Source of the DNA: JBALVO01 sp036961445 | GTDB taxonomy: Bacteria; Pseudomonadota; Gammaproteobacteria; Pseudomonadales; Halieaceae | NCBI GenBank assembly: GCA_036961445.1 | Contig: JBALVO010000052.1 | Location: forward strand, 1 to 24,375 | Length of the DNA stretch: 24,375 bases | Direction: 5' to 3' | In this document: piece by piece, positions 7,023 through 15,949 of the stretch | How the letters are laid out: each line of letters opens with the position of its first letter | Position numbering within the stretch: the first letter of the stretch is position 1 | Position numbers and translations under genes: made by a program | The notes under the pieces: model-generated | What the model saw: the letters and a program-made list of their open reading frames with translations, nothing else | Told to the model about the DNA's origin: nothing | The model's database searches: none

Positions 7023-8630
7023 ATGACCGTGCTGCAATCACGCATCAATACCCGGGACGCGGCTTTTGCCAGCAACCGGGACGCCATGCAGGTGCAGGTC
7101 GACGACCTGCGCACTGTCGTCAACAAGATTCACCAGGGCGGCGGCGCCAAGGCCCAGGAACGTCATACATCGCGGGGCAAACTGCTGCCCAGGGACCGGC
7201 TCAATGCACTGCTGGATCCTGGCTCACCGTTTCTGGAGCTGTCGCAGCTGGCCGCCTATAAAGTATACGAGGACGACGTGCCCAGCGCCGGTATCATTAC
7301 CGGCATCGGACGCATTGCCGGGCAGGAGTGCATGATCTTCGTTAACGACGCCACGGTAAAAGGCGGCACTTACTATCCACTAACGGTGAAGAAGCAAGGC
7401 CGCGCCCAGACCATCGCCGAGGAAAACCATCTGCCGTGTATCTACCTGGTCGATTCTGGTGGCGCCTTCCTGCCCCTGCAGGAAGAGGTATTTCCCGACC
7501 GTGACCACTTCGGTCACGCCTTCTTTAATCAGGCTCGCATGTCGGCCCAGGGTATTCCGCAAATTGCCGCGGTACTGGGATCGTGCACCGCCGGTGGCGC
7601 CTATATTCCCGCCATGGCGGACGAATCCATTATCGTTAAAAATCAGGGCACTATTTTTCTCGGCGGCCCACCACTGGTTAAAGCAGCGACCGGAGAAATA
7701 GTGAGTGCCGAGGAGCTCGGCGGCGCAGACGTACACTGCCGCACATCGGGTGTTACCGATCACTACGCCAACAATGACCACCATGCCCTGGAATTGGTAC
7801 GGCGCTCGGTTAGCCGACTGAACCGCGTAAAACCAGTGACCATGGACCTGCGCGAAAGTGTGGACCCTATCTACCCGGTGGAAGACGTGTACGGTGTCAT
7901 CCCCGCGGATTCAAAACAGCCTTACGATGTGCGTGAAATAATAGCCCGGGTGGTTGACGGCTCTGACTTTGACGAGTTCAAGGCACTGTACGGCGAAACC
8001 CTGGTCTGCGGCTTTGCCCGTATACACGGCTATCCGGTGGGCATTATTGCCAACAACGGGATCTTGTTTGGTGAGTCCGCGGTCAAGGGCGCACACTTTG
8101 TTGAACTGTGTGCCCAGCGCAAAACGCCGCTGGTATTCCTGCAGAACATCACCGGCTTTATGGTCGGCAAGCAATACGAAGCAGGTGGCATCGCCCGCAA
8201 CGGCGCAAAAATGGTGCATGCGGTGGCTTGTGCCAACGTACCCAAGTTTACGGTGATGATCGGTGGTTCCTTTGGCGCGGGCAACTACGCCATGTGCGGC
8301 CGCGCATATGACCCGCGCTTTATGTTCATGTGGCCCAATGCACGCATCTCGGTGATGGGTGGCGAGCAGGCAGCCGGCGTACTGGCCACGGTCAAGCAGG
8401 ACCAGTTGGCACGCGATGGCCAGAGTATGAGTGCCACAGAAGAAGCGGACTTCAAGCAACCTATCCTGGATCTTTACGAGAAACAGGGACATCCCTATTA
8501 CGCTTCAGCCCGACTCTGGGATGACGGCGTTATCGATCCAGCGGATACGCGCATGGTGTTGGGATTATCCATTTCGGCAACGTTGAATGCGCCGATCAAG
8601 GAAACAAAATTTGGCGTGTTCAGGATGTGA
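7023..8630 (+). CDS. liuB: 3-methylcrotonyl-CoA carboxylase, carboxyltransferase (beta) subunit
   Basis: This encodes 535 residues, typical for the MCC beta subunit. It transfers the carboxyl group from carboxybiotin on LiuD to 3-methylcrotonyl-CoA, giving 3-methylglutaconyl-CoA. Two crotonase-fold halves are visible. The N-half has GSCTAGGAYIP at 186-196, part of the acyl-CoA oxyanion hole, and the C-half has GGSFGAGNYAM at 414-424 followed by MWPNARISVMGGEQAA. A strong AGGAG begins right at the liuA stop, 7 bases before the ATG. LiuD provides the biotin carboxylase half. Propionyl-CoA carboxylase beta is related but usually lacks the MCC-type CGRAYDPRFMF stretch seen here. Confidence 0.95.
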   Translation: MTVLQSRINTRDAAFASNRDAMQVQVDDLRTVVNKIHQGGGAKAQERHTSRGKLLPRDRLNALLDPGSPFLELSQLAAYKVYEDDVPSAGIITGIGRIAGQECMIFVNDATVKGGTYYPLTVKKQGRAQTIAEENHLPCIYLVDSGGAFLPLQEEVFPDRDHFGHAFFNQARMSAQGIPQIAAVLGSCTAGGAYIPAMADESIIVKNQGTIFLGGPPLVKAATGEIVSAEELGGADVHCRTSGVTDHYANNDHHALELVRRSVSRLNRVKPVTMDLRESVDPIYPVEDVYGVIPADSKQPYDVREIIARVVDGSDFDEFKALYGETLVCGFARIHGYPVGIIANNGILFGESAVKGAHFVELCAQRKTPLVFLQNITGFMVGKQYEAGGIARNGAKMVHAVACANVPKFTVMIGGSFGAGNYAMCGRAYDPRFMFMWPNARISVMGGEQAAGVLATVKQDQLARDGQSMSATEEADFKQPILDLYEKQGHPYYASARLWDDGVIDPADTRMVLGLSISATLNAPIKETKFGVFRM

Positions 8631-8646
8631 TCCTGTGGAGCTATTA

Positions 8647-8709
8647 ATGACCATCAACTCACATTTCGAAACACACGCTGCCTGTAAGGGCTGGAATTAT
8701 CATGACTGA
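8647..8709 (+). CDS. Possible 20-residue leader peptide ahead of liuC
   Basis: A 20-codon frame, MTINSHFETH to GWNYHD, lies in the 71-base liuB-liuC gap. It has GTGGAG 6 bases before its ATG, a better ribosome site than liuC itself, and its stop overlaps the liuC start region by 8 bases. It could couple translation into liuC or be chance. It has no Leu codons, so an attenuation-type leucine leader is unlikely. Confidence 0.25.
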   Translation: MTINSHFETHAACKGWNYHD

Positions 8710-9493
8710 AGCTTGTGTAACTATCCAAATTGACGACCGGGGTGTCGCCGTAATCACCCTCAACCGCCCGGAAAAACACAACGCGTTTGACGACGTGGTG
8801 ATTGCCGAGTTACGCGACGTATTTGACCAACTGGCACAGCGCGAGGATGTGCGTGTGGTTATTCTCGCCTCCAATGGCAAGAACTTCAGCGCCGGTGCGG
8901 ATCTGGGCTGGATGAAGCGCATGGCAGAATATGACTATGCTCATAATCATAAAGATGCGCAGCTGTTGGCCGGCATGCTGAAGGCGTTGCACGATTTGCC
9001 ACAACCGACTATCGCGCGGGTACAGGGCGCTGCTTTTGGCGGCGCGGTGGGCCTGGTGAGTTGCTGCGATATGGCAGTGGCGGCAGAAAGCGCCAGCTTT
9101 TGTTTGTCAGAGGTCAAAATCGGTTTAATCCCGGCCACCATCAGCCCCTATGTGATCAAGGCAATCGGCGAGCGCGCCGCACGCCGCTATTTCACCACAG
9201 CCGAGCGTTTTCGCGCGGCAGAGGGTTTACGTGTCGGGCTGGTGAGTGAGGTGGTTGCTGAGAATGAACTGGACGCTGCAGTGGAAAAACTGGTCAGCAC
9301 TTTACTACAAAACGGGCCGCTGGCAGTGCGCGCTGCCAAGAAACTGGTGGTGGACGTGGCAGGTCACGACATCTCAGCAGCACTGATTGAAGACACCTGT
9401 GGGCGTATCGCACAGATGCGAATTTCGGACGAAGGACAGGAAGGCCTGGGGGCCTTTTTGAACAAGCGCAAGCCCAACTGGCTTGGCGAATAA
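8702..9493 (+). CDS. liuC: 3-methylglutaconyl-CoA hydratase
   Basis: This encodes 263 residues of the enoyl-CoA hydratase/isomerase family. Within the operon it should hydrate 3-methylglutaconyl-CoA to HMG-CoA. The oxyanion-hole segments are present: FSAGADLGWMKRM near residues 63-75 and RVQGAAFGGAVGL near 106-118. LSEVKIGLIPATISP near 135-149 carries the conserved Glu of the active site. The segment AGADLGWM is typical of the AUH/LiuC subgroup. It follows liuB after a 71-base gap holding a possible micro-ORF. The RBS (AAGGG, about 10 bases upstream) is weak. Another enoyl-CoA hydratase function is possible from sequence alone, but position makes LiuC likely. Confidence 0.9.
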   Translation: MTEACVTIQIDDRGVAVITLNRPEKHNAFDDVVIAELRDVFDQLAQREDVRVVILASNGKNFSAGADLGWMKRMAEYDYAHNHKDAQLLAGMLKALHDLPQPTIARVQGAAFGGAVGLVSCCDMAVAAESASFCLSEVKIGLIPATISPYVIKAIGERAARRYFTTAERFRAAEGLRVGLVSEVVAENELDAAVEKLVSTLLQNGPLAVRAAKKLVVDVAGHDISAALIEDTCGRIAQMRISDEGQEGLGAFLNKRKPNWLGE

Positions 9494-9505
9494 CAGGATA
9501 CCGGT

Positions 9506-11500
9506 ATGTTTAACAAAATACTGATTGCCAACCGCGGTGAAATTGCCTGCCGCGTGATCAAAACCGCGAGACGCATGGGCGTGGCCACGGTCGCGGTTTA
9601 CTCCGATGCGGATCGCGATGCTCTGCACGTGCGTCTGGCTGACGAGGCCATTCACATTGGCCCGGCGCCCGCGCGTGAGTCGTATTTGCTGGGAGACCGC
9701 ATCCTGGAGGCGGCTCTTACCACCAATGCCGATGCAATCCACCCGGGCTATGGCTTCCTGTCAGAAAACGCCGGCTTTGCCCGCGCCTGTGCCGAGCAGG
9801 GCGTGGTATTTGTCGGCCCGCCCACTGCGGCCATCGAAGCGATGGGTTCAAAGTCCGCCGCCAAACGTATTATGCACGACGCCGGCGTGCCGCTGGTTCC
9901 GGGTTACCATGGGGACGATCAGGACCCGGAACTGTTGCGCGCCTCAGCGCAGGAGATGGGTTACCCGGTGCTATTAAAAGCCACCGCCGGTGGCGGCGGC
10001 AAGGGTATGCGCCAGGTCTGGTCCGCAGAAGAATTTGATGAGGCCCTGGCTGCAGCCAAGCGGGAGTCGCTGTCCAGCTTCGGTGACGACAATATGCTGG
10101 TGGAAAAATACCTGACCAAGCCCCGCCATGTGGAGTTTCAGGTCTTTTGTGACAATGCCGGCAACGGCATCTACCTGGCAGAACGGGATTGCTCGGTGCA
10201 GCGCCGCCACCAGAAAGTCATTGAGGAGGCACCGGCGCCGGGCATGAGTGAAACCCTGCGCCAGGAAATGGGCGACAGCGCGGTCAAGGCGGCCCAGGCC
10301 ATTGATTACCGTGGCGCCGGCACCGTGGAATTTCTGCTGGACGAAGATGGCACGTTTTACTTCATGGAAATGAACACACGGCTGCAGGTGGAGCACCCGG
10401 TCACCGAAATGATTACCGGGCAGGACCTGGTGGAATGGCAATTACTGGTAGCCAGTGGGCAACCCTTACCGTTGGCTCAGCAAGACGTGCGCATCCACGG
10501 CCATGCCTTCGAAGCACGAATTTACGCCGAAGATCCAGACAATGATTTTCTGCCGGTCACCGGCAAACTGGCCTTCTTGCAACCGCCGGAAGAATCCGCC
10601 CATGTGCGGGTCGATACCGGCGTGCGCCAGGGTGACGAGGTCAGTGTTTATTACGATCCCATGATCGCCAAGCTAATCGTGTGGGATGAGTCCCGTGAAC
10701 GCGCACTGCAACGCCTCGCGACCGCCCTGGCGGAGTACCGCATTGGTGGCACCGTGACCAACCTGGACTTTTTGTACAACCTGGCTACATCCCGCCCCTT
10801 CGTGGAAGCGGAGCTGGACACCGGTTTTATCGAGAAACACCACGACCTGATCTTCCACGACCGGCATCAGGACCTGGAACGCGAATTGCCATTGGCCGCC
10901 ATGGCACTGTTACTGCACAAACAACAGCACAATGGCCCACACTCCTGCGTAGATCCCTGGTCGCCCTGGCACGCCAGCAATGCCTGGCGCTTGAATGAAC
11001 CTCACGCCCATCGCATGACGCTGCACTGTCACCAGGAAGATCACGAGATAGAGATAGAGCAGCGCGGTGCTGTGTATATTGTGCGTGCTGCCGGACGCGA
11101 CACGCAGTTATGCGGAGAACTTATCGCAGATACCCTGCATATGGAGGTTGAGGGGCACCGGCAACGGGGCACCCTGGCGCAAACACACGACGGCTTCACC
11201 CTGTATCTGCCTGAAGGCGCCTGCCACTTCCATGAGGTCATGCCTGACACCGGCGAAGCGGACGCGGCCGGCGCCAATGCAGGACTGACCGCACCAATGA
11301 ACGGCACCGTTGTCGCCCTGCTGGCAGAAATTGGCAGCGCGGTGGAGGCTGATACACCACTGCTGGTAATGGAAGCAATGAAAATGGAACACACCATACG
11401 CGCTCCCGTGGCCGGCAAGGTAGAGGCTTTTTTCTACCAGCCCGGTGATCTGGTAGACGGCGGCGCCGAGTTGCTGGACTTTACAGCGGACGAGGAATAG
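9506..11500 (+). CDS. liuD: 3-methylcrotonyl-CoA carboxylase, biotin-containing (alpha) subunit
   Basis: This encodes 664 residues, matching MCC alpha. The biotin carboxylase domain starts at residue 1 with FNKILIANRGEIACR. The ATP-grasp loop GGGGKGMR begins at 162, and MNTRLQVEHPVTE lies at about 289-301. A linking BT-like region follows, and the C-terminal biotinyl domain has EAMKMEH with the biotin-accepting Lys626. The enzyme uses ATP and bicarbonate to carboxylate biotin and hands the carboxyl group to LiuB. BirA encoded on the opposite strand would biotinylate it. A ribosome site, CAGGAT, precedes the ATG, and liuE follows after only 6 bases. Confidence 0.95.
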   Translation: MFNKILIANRGEIACRVIKTARRMGVATVAVYSDADRDALHVRLADEAIHIGPAPARESYLLGDRILEAALTTNADAIHPGYGFLSENAGFARACAEQGVVFVGPPTAAIEAMGSKSAAKRIMHDAGVPLVPGYHGDDQDPELLRASAQEMGYPVLLKATAGGGGKGMRQVWSAEEFDEALAAAKRESLSSFGDDNMLVEKYLTKPRHVEFQVFCDNAGNGIYLAERDCSVQRRHQKVIEEAPAPGMSETLRQEMGDSAVKAAQAIDYRGAGTVEFLLDEDGTFYFMEMNTRLQVEHPVTEMITGQDLVEWQLLVASGQPLPLAQQDVRIHGHAFEARIYAEDPDNDFLPVTGKLAFLQPPEESAHVRVDTGVRQGDEVSVYYDPMIAKLIVWDESRERALQRLATALAEYRIGGTVTNLDFLYNLATSRPFVEAELDTGFIEKHHDLIFHDRHQDLERELPLAAMALLLHKQQHNGPHSCVDPWSPWHASNAWRLNEPHAHRMTLHCHQEDHEIEIEQRGAVYIVRAAGRDTQLCGELIADTLHMEVEGHRQRGTLAQTHDGFTLYLPEGACHFHEVMPDTGEADAAGANAGLTAPMNGTVVALLAEIGSAVEADTPLLVMEAMKMEHTIRAPVAGKVEAFFYQPGDLVDGGAELLDFTADEE

Positions 11501-11506
11501 ATCGCT

Positions 11507-12409
11507 ATGAGCCTGCCCGATAAAGTGACACTGGTTGAAGTGGGTCCAAGAGACGGCCTGCAAAATGAAGCACAGACCATACCGCTGGCGGCAAAACTGC
11601 AATTGATCGATGACCTGGCTGCGGCTGGACACACTGTTATCGAGGCAGGTAGCTTTGTGAACCCCAAGTGGGTGCCACAAATGGCGGACAGTGCAGCGGT
11701 ATTCGCCAACATTGAGCGGCGTGCCGGCGTGCGCTACACCGCCCTCACTCCCAACTTGCGGGGTTTTGAGCGCGCACTGGAAGCTGGCGTTGATGAGATC
11801 GCCGTCTTCGCTGCCTGCTCCGAGGCTTTTTCCCAGAAAAATATAAACTGCAGCATAGAAGAGAGCCTGCAACGTTTCAGCGAAGTGATGCGCGCCGCAA
11901 CTGCGGCCAACATCCCGGTGCGAGGTTACACCTCCTGCGTGCTGGGCTGCCCCTATGAAGGAGCAATAAGCCCGGAGAAAGTCGCCGAGGTCACTGGCCA
12001 ATTACTCGACATGGGCTGCTATGCGGTGTCCCAGGGCGACACCATCGGCACCGGCACCGCTGGCAGCATGCAGCGCTTGCTGGATGTGTTACTGGGCAGG
12101 CATGAGGCCGCAACCATTGCCGTACACTGCCACGATACTTACGGCCAGGCGCTCAGTAACATTCTTGTTGCCCTGCAATGCGGCGTTAGCACTATCGACT
12201 CCTCCGTGGCAGGACTGGGAGGATGCCCCTACGCCAAGGGCGCCTCGGGCAATGTGGCCACCGAAGATGTGGTCTACATGCTCGACGGTATGGGCATTGA
12301 GACCGGGATAGACCTGACCAGGCTGATCGCCGCCGGCAATCGCATCTCGGCAACGCTGGACAGACGCAACATGTCACGCACGGCTTTGGCCTTATCCAGC
12401 AACCTGTAG
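11507..12409 (+). CDS. liuE: Hydroxymethylglutaryl-CoA lyase
   Basis: This encodes 300 residues. It cleaves HMG-CoA to acetoacetate and acetyl-CoA, the last step of this operon's pathway. The DRE-TIM barrel signature VEVGPRDGLQNE starts at residue 10 and supplies catalytic Arg and metal-binding Asp. HCHDTYGQ carries the His metal ligands. The mobile loop GLGGCPYAKGASGN has the expected catalytic Cys240. GAGGA-like bases in the end of liuD act as its ribosome site. No acetoacetyl-CoA synthetase or CoA-transferase gene follows, so acetoacetate must be activated by enzymes encoded elsewhere. I see no strong intrinsic terminator after the stop. Confidence 0.95.
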   Translation: MSLPDKVTLVEVGPRDGLQNEAQTIPLAAKLQLIDDLAAAGHTVIEAGSFVNPKWVPQMADSAAVFANIERRAGVRYTALTPNLRGFERALEAGVDEIAVFAACSEAFSQKNINCSIEESLQRFSEVMRAATAANIPVRGYTSCVLGCPYEGAISPEKVAEVTGQLLDMGCYAVSQGDTIGTGTAGSMQRLLDVLLGRHEAATIAVHCHDTYGQALSNILVALQCGVSTIDSSVAGLGGCPYAKGASGNVATEDVVYMLDGMGIETGIDLTRLIAAGNRISATLDRRNMSRTALALSSNL

Positions 12410-12496
12410 CGCGCTCAGCAATAACAGCGCACGCAATAATCTGGGTGCATCAACAGTAGCTGTGATAAATTTCGGGGCCTAACACAAGGGTTGCAG

Positions 12497-12841
12497 ATGT
12501 CTGATACGTTCGTTAACCAGCTGCGCAACTTTGCCGCCATTTTGATAACACTTTCCGGCATCAGCCACATTGCCGCGCTGTGGATGCGTGAACTGGATGG
12601 CGCGGCGCTGCTTGATGCCTGCCTGGGCGGGGTCTACCTCATTGTCGGTATCGGCCTGTTTGGACAATCCCGCTTTACCCTGTTCATGGCAATGATCATT
12701 CCCGCCACCACCGCCGCGTTTGTCATCACTACTTTCCCCGACCCGGGGCAGGTGCATACCGCGCGCATCACCATCGATGCTCTGGTCATATTCTGCAGCG
12801 CACTGGTGTTATGGCATGTGCGCAATAACCCCAGCGTTTAA
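12497..12841 (+). CDS. Small four-helix membrane protein, unknown function
   Basis: This encodes 114 residues from ATG 12497, which has AAGGG 6 bases upstream; a TTG at 12491 is also open. Four hydrophobic segments are visible at about residues 9-29, 39-57, 62-82 and 92-108, with short connecting loops, so it should be an integral inner-membrane protein. I recognise no catalytic motif. It lies 87 bases downstream of liuE on the same strand and could be co-transcribed, but a role in leucine breakdown is not supported by sequence. Its stop overlaps the end of the convergent amidohydrolase gene by 4 bases. Confidence 0.7.
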   Translation: MSDTFVNQLRNFAAILITLSGISHIAALWMRELDGAALLDACLGGVYLIVGIGLFGQSRFTLFMAMIIPATTAAFVITTFPDPGQVHTARITIDALVIFCSALVLWHVRNNPSV

Positions 12842-14070
12842 CTGGAACTGCCGCGCTCTGCCCGCGCCAAACGCTCATTCTGGAACAGGTAGCAGCCGCT
12901 GTCCTGGGGCACGTCAGCCAGGGGCACCTCGACCTGCTGCGCAGTAGGCCCGTATTTGGCCGCCAGTGGGCGCAACTTATCCAGGTCGAAGCGGTACAGC
13001 TTCGCCGCATTTTCACCCAGGATCATGCGCCGCTCCCGGTCGGGAATATCGCCAAAGGTCAGCTGCAATGATTCCAGATTGTAGGGAAAAGTACCCTCGT
13101 AATGGGGGTAATCGTTACCCCAGCAAATCTGCTCCAAACCCACCTCGTCGCGCCCGTTGAGCTCCTGCAAACTGGGGAAACTGGCGCCGTAATAGCAGTT
13201 GCGCCGGGCGTAGAAGCTCGGTGGCTCACGCAATACCCACTCCGTTTTGGAATAGTCCATCTCCCCAATAGCACCGGCCTTGATGCCATAGTGAATACGA
13301 TCAAGGCTGCGCAGCAGCTCGGGTGCCCAGGAGCAACCGGATTCGGTAAGAATGTATTTGAGCCGGGGGTAACGCTCAAACACGCCACTGAGCAGCAGGT
13401 GGCTATAACCACGCTTGCAGTAAAAAGGAACTTCGGAAATCCACAGGGCCTCCGCGACCGGCCCACTCCCGTAATCGGGCAGCCCCTGGCCCGAGTGCTG
13501 GTTCATCACCAGGTCGCAGTCCTGGATGGCCGCGTATAAAGGCTCCCAGTCCGGGTGATACAGTGGCTTGAGCCAGGTACAGTCTTCCGGAATCAATGGC
13601 AACAGTACGCCACCGCGCAAACCAGCCTTGGCAATCCATTGCACGTCCTTGATCGCTTCATCGATATCATTAGGCAGGATCAAACCCACCCCCGCGCGAC
13701 GATCCGGATCCTCGGCGCAAAAGTCCTGGAGCCAGCGGTTGTGCGCGCGAATCCCCGCCAGCGCCTTGGTAAAGTGCTCTGGCCGCGGCGGCTGGGATGT
13801 GACCACGCTCTTGCTGAAAAAGGGCGGCACCGTGTTGGGATACACCACCTCACCCACCACACCCTGACTATTCTGGTCGTTGCTGCGCACCTGCAGATCC
13901 CAGTTGCGTAATTTCTTGGTGCCATAGTGTCCCTGGGAAGGATTGCGATAGCCGCCGCGCCACTCGTCAAAGGGTGCGCGCCACTCCGGGTCCAGGTACT
14001 CGCGATACTGGGCATGGCTACCCCCGGCATGCGTGTCGGCTGTAATCAGGATATAGGGGTCGTTGCTCAC
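12838..14070 (-). CDS. Amidohydrolase-2 family metal-dependent hydrolase
   Basis: This encodes 410 residues of the PF04909 (ACMSD/4-oxalomesaconate hydratase-like) amidohydrolases. Metal-binding motifs are DTH at residues 12-14, MNQHSG near the middle of the barrel, and WGNDYPHYEGTFP late in the protein, with the conserved Asp that usually activates water. ILGENAAKLYRFDLDKL near residue 350 is the typical C-terminal signature. No signal peptide is visible, so it is probably cytoplasmic. The reaction is probably hydrolysis, hydration or decarboxylation of a carboxylic or aromatic ring-cleavage product; the substrate cannot be assigned. It is a single gene on its strand, convergent with the liu side and divergent from the antiporter gene. 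Confidence 0.85.
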   Translation of the reverse strand: MSNDPYILITADTHAGGSHAQYREYLDPEWRAPFDEWRGGYRNPSQGHYGTKKLRNWDLQVRSNDQNSQGVVGEVVYPNTVPPFFSKSVVTSQPPRPEHFTKALAGIRAHNRWLQDFCAEDPDRRAGVGLILPNDIDEAIKDVQWIAKAGLRGGVLLPLIPEDCTWLKPLYHPDWEPLYAAIQDCDLVMNQHSGQGLPDYGSGPVAEALWISEVPFYCKRGYSHLLLSGVFERYPRLKYILTESGCSWAPELLRSLDRIHYGIKAGAIGEMDYSKTEWVLREPPSFYARRNCYYGASFPSLQELNGRDEVGLEQICWGNDYPHYEGTFPYNLESLQLTFGDIPDRERRMILGENAAKLYRFDLDKLRPLAAKYGPTAQQVEVPLADVPQDSGCYLFQNERLARAERGSSS

Positions 14071-14315
14071 TCAGAGTCTCCAATGATCATGCGCTATTGT
14101 GGTGCCAGCTGGCCATGTGGTTGCTGCGCCAGCATAACAAGGCACACGCAGCGGGAAAAACCTTCGCAGCAGGAAGTCGCTAGCGGCTTAACAGCTTGGA
14201 CCAGCATTGGCCGCGGACCCCTGATTTGCGCATACTGCACAGCGCTCACGGTGGACAGGCGCAGGTCCCGCAGACTAGTGGATGGTTTAGGTAGGCCAGG
14301 AAGCGCCGCACTGGC

Positions 14316-14321
14316 TATAAT
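14316..14321 (+). promoter_or_regulatory. Candidate -10 element of the antiporter gene
   Basis: A perfect TATAAT lies 28 bases upstream of the preferred antiporter start. No good -35 is present at the right distance, so a -35-independent promoter or chance match is possible. The surrounding gap of about 280 bases (14071-14349) holds no gene that I can support. Confidence 0.4.
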
Positions 14322-14349
14322 GGTGCTCTTTCATAACGATAACTACCCG

Positions 14350-15942
14350 ATGTTTGATCCTCTCATCATTCTGGCCGCGCTGGTCTGCGGCATCGCCAGT
14401 CGCGCCATGGGGCTACCGGCCCTGATTGGCTACCTGGCAGCAGGGTTCTTCCTGCACGAGATGCAGCTCGGCGGCGGGAAACTGTTGCATACCCTGTCTG
14501 ATGTCGGCATTACCCTGCTGTTATTTACCATTGGCCTGAAACTGGAGCCGGCAAAACTGCTGCAACCCCGGGTGTGGGGCACCAGCATAGTGCACATGGC
14601 GGCGATGCAATTGTTGTTTATGGCAGTGCTGTTTGCCGCCGATGCGCTGTCTCCCAGCTTCCAACTGGACCTCAACGCCACGCTGGTCATCGCTTTTGCA
14701 CTGACCTTTTCCAGTACCGTGTTTGTCATCCAGGTGATGCAGGAACGAGGAGAAATGGCCTCTCGTCACGCCAACCTGGCCATTGGCATACTAATCATCC
14801 AGGATCTGGCAGCGGTCATATTCCTGGCCGCCTCTACCGGCAAGATACCTGAGCCAGCGGCACTATTGCTGCTGTTGTTGTTCCCCCTGCGCCCGGTCAT
14901 CATGCGCTTACTAAGCTATTGCGGCCACGGCGAGCTGTTCACCCTGGCGGGACTGACCCTGGCGCTGGGGGGCGCGCAGCTCTTTGAATCGGTGGGCGTC
15001 AAGGGCGATCTGGGGGTACTGGCGCTGGGAGCGCTATTTGCCGGACACCAAAAGGCCAAAGAGCTGTCGCGCAACCTGCTGCAATTCAAGGATCTGTTTC
15101 TGGTCTGTTTTTTCCTGTCCATCGGGCTCGACGGTTGGCCGCAGCAGGAAATTGTGGTGTTGTCGCTGGTACTCGGCGTGCTGGCCCTGCTCAAGCCGCT
15201 GTTGTACTTTCCGTTGCTATCATGGCTGCACACGCCGCCCAGAACGGCACTGTTGAGCTCTGCAGTTCTGGCCAACTACAGTGAATTTGGCCTTATCGTC
15301 ATCGCCGTGGCCGCCAAATCCGGCATGGTAGACCCCCAGTGGAGCAGTGCAATATCGCTGGCGATCGCCGTCAGCTTTATTCTCAACTCGCCGTTGAGCA
15401 AGCGCTCGCATGAATTTTATCGACACTGGCACGCCAGGCTATTGCGCTTCGAGTCGTCCCGCCTGCGCGAGACCTACCCCAATACTGATGATGTTCACGT
15501 CATCGTACTGGGCATGGGCAATATCGGCACCGGCGCCTATGATTCAATTGCCGAAAACTACGGCCAACATGTACTGGGCGTGGACGAAAACGATCGCAAG
15601 CTGGCCCAGCACCAGGCGCAGCACAGACGTGTGGTGGCCGCCGACGCCAGTGATCCGGATTTCTGGCACAGGATAGACCTGGATAAAGTACAGCTAATTA
15701 TGCTTGCCCTGACCAATCACGAAGAAAACATGCTGGTGGGCCGGGTCCTGAACGAACTGGGCTACCAGGGACAGGTATCGGCGGTAGTGCGCTTTGACGA
15801 GGAGGCCGCCGTATTGCAGTCCAAAGGAATTTCCGCCTTTAATCTTTATGCCCAGGCCGGCGCTGGCTTTGCAGCACACGCCGCTGGGCAATTGCAGCCA
15901 GCATCTAAGACCACCTCACCTACACCCCCATCACAGAAGTAA
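14350..15942 (+). CDS. Cation/proton antiporter of the KefB/YbaL (CPA2) family
   Basis: This encodes 530 residues from ATG 14350, which begins MFDPLIILAALVCG like many homologues; an in-frame ATG at 14320 would add ten residues. The N-terminal 380 residues hold a Na+/H+ exchanger domain with about a dozen hydrophobic segments. They include ALIGYLAAGFFL and the LSDVGITLLLFTIGLKLEP region. A cytosolic Rossmann (TrkA-N/RCK) domain follows, with the nucleotide-binding GMGNIG at 388-393 and an acidic residue near the end of the second strand (GVDEND). It likely exports K+ or Na+ in exchange for protons and is gated by nucleotide binding. A KefC/KefB glutathione partner (KefG/KefF) is not seen, so it is closer to YbaL-type transporters. 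yaeQ follows 7 bases downstream on the same strand. Confidence 0.85.
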   Translation: MFDPLIILAALVCGIASRAMGLPALIGYLAAGFFLHEMQLGGGKLLHTLSDVGITLLLFTIGLKLEPAKLLQPRVWGTSIVHMAAMQLLFMAVLFAADALSPSFQLDLNATLVIAFALTFSSTVFVIQVMQERGEMASRHANLAIGILIIQDLAAVIFLAASTGKIPEPAALLLLLLFPLRPVIMRLLSYCGHGELFTLAGLTLALGGAQLFESVGVKGDLGVLALGALFAGHQKAKELSRNLLQFKDLFLVCFFLSIGLDGWPQQEIVVLSLVLGVLALLKPLLYFPLLSWLHTPPRTALLSSAVLANYSEFGLIVIAVAAKSGMVDPQWSSAISLAIAVSFILNSPLSKRSHEFYRHWHARLLRFESSRLRETYPNTDDVHVIVLGMGNIGTGAYDSIAENYGQHVLGVDENDRKLAQHQAQHRRVVAADASDPDFWHRIDLDKVQLIMLALTNHEENMLVGRVLNELGYQGQVSAVVRFDEEAAVLQSKGISAFNLYAQAGAGFAAHAAGQLQPASKTTSPTPPSQK

Positions 15943-15949
15943 ACAAACC

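Noticed and set aside
13927..14349. Open extension upstream of the antiporter start
   Set aside because: It overlaps the divergent amidohydrolase gene and has no antiporter-like residues; homology begins at MFDPLII (14350).
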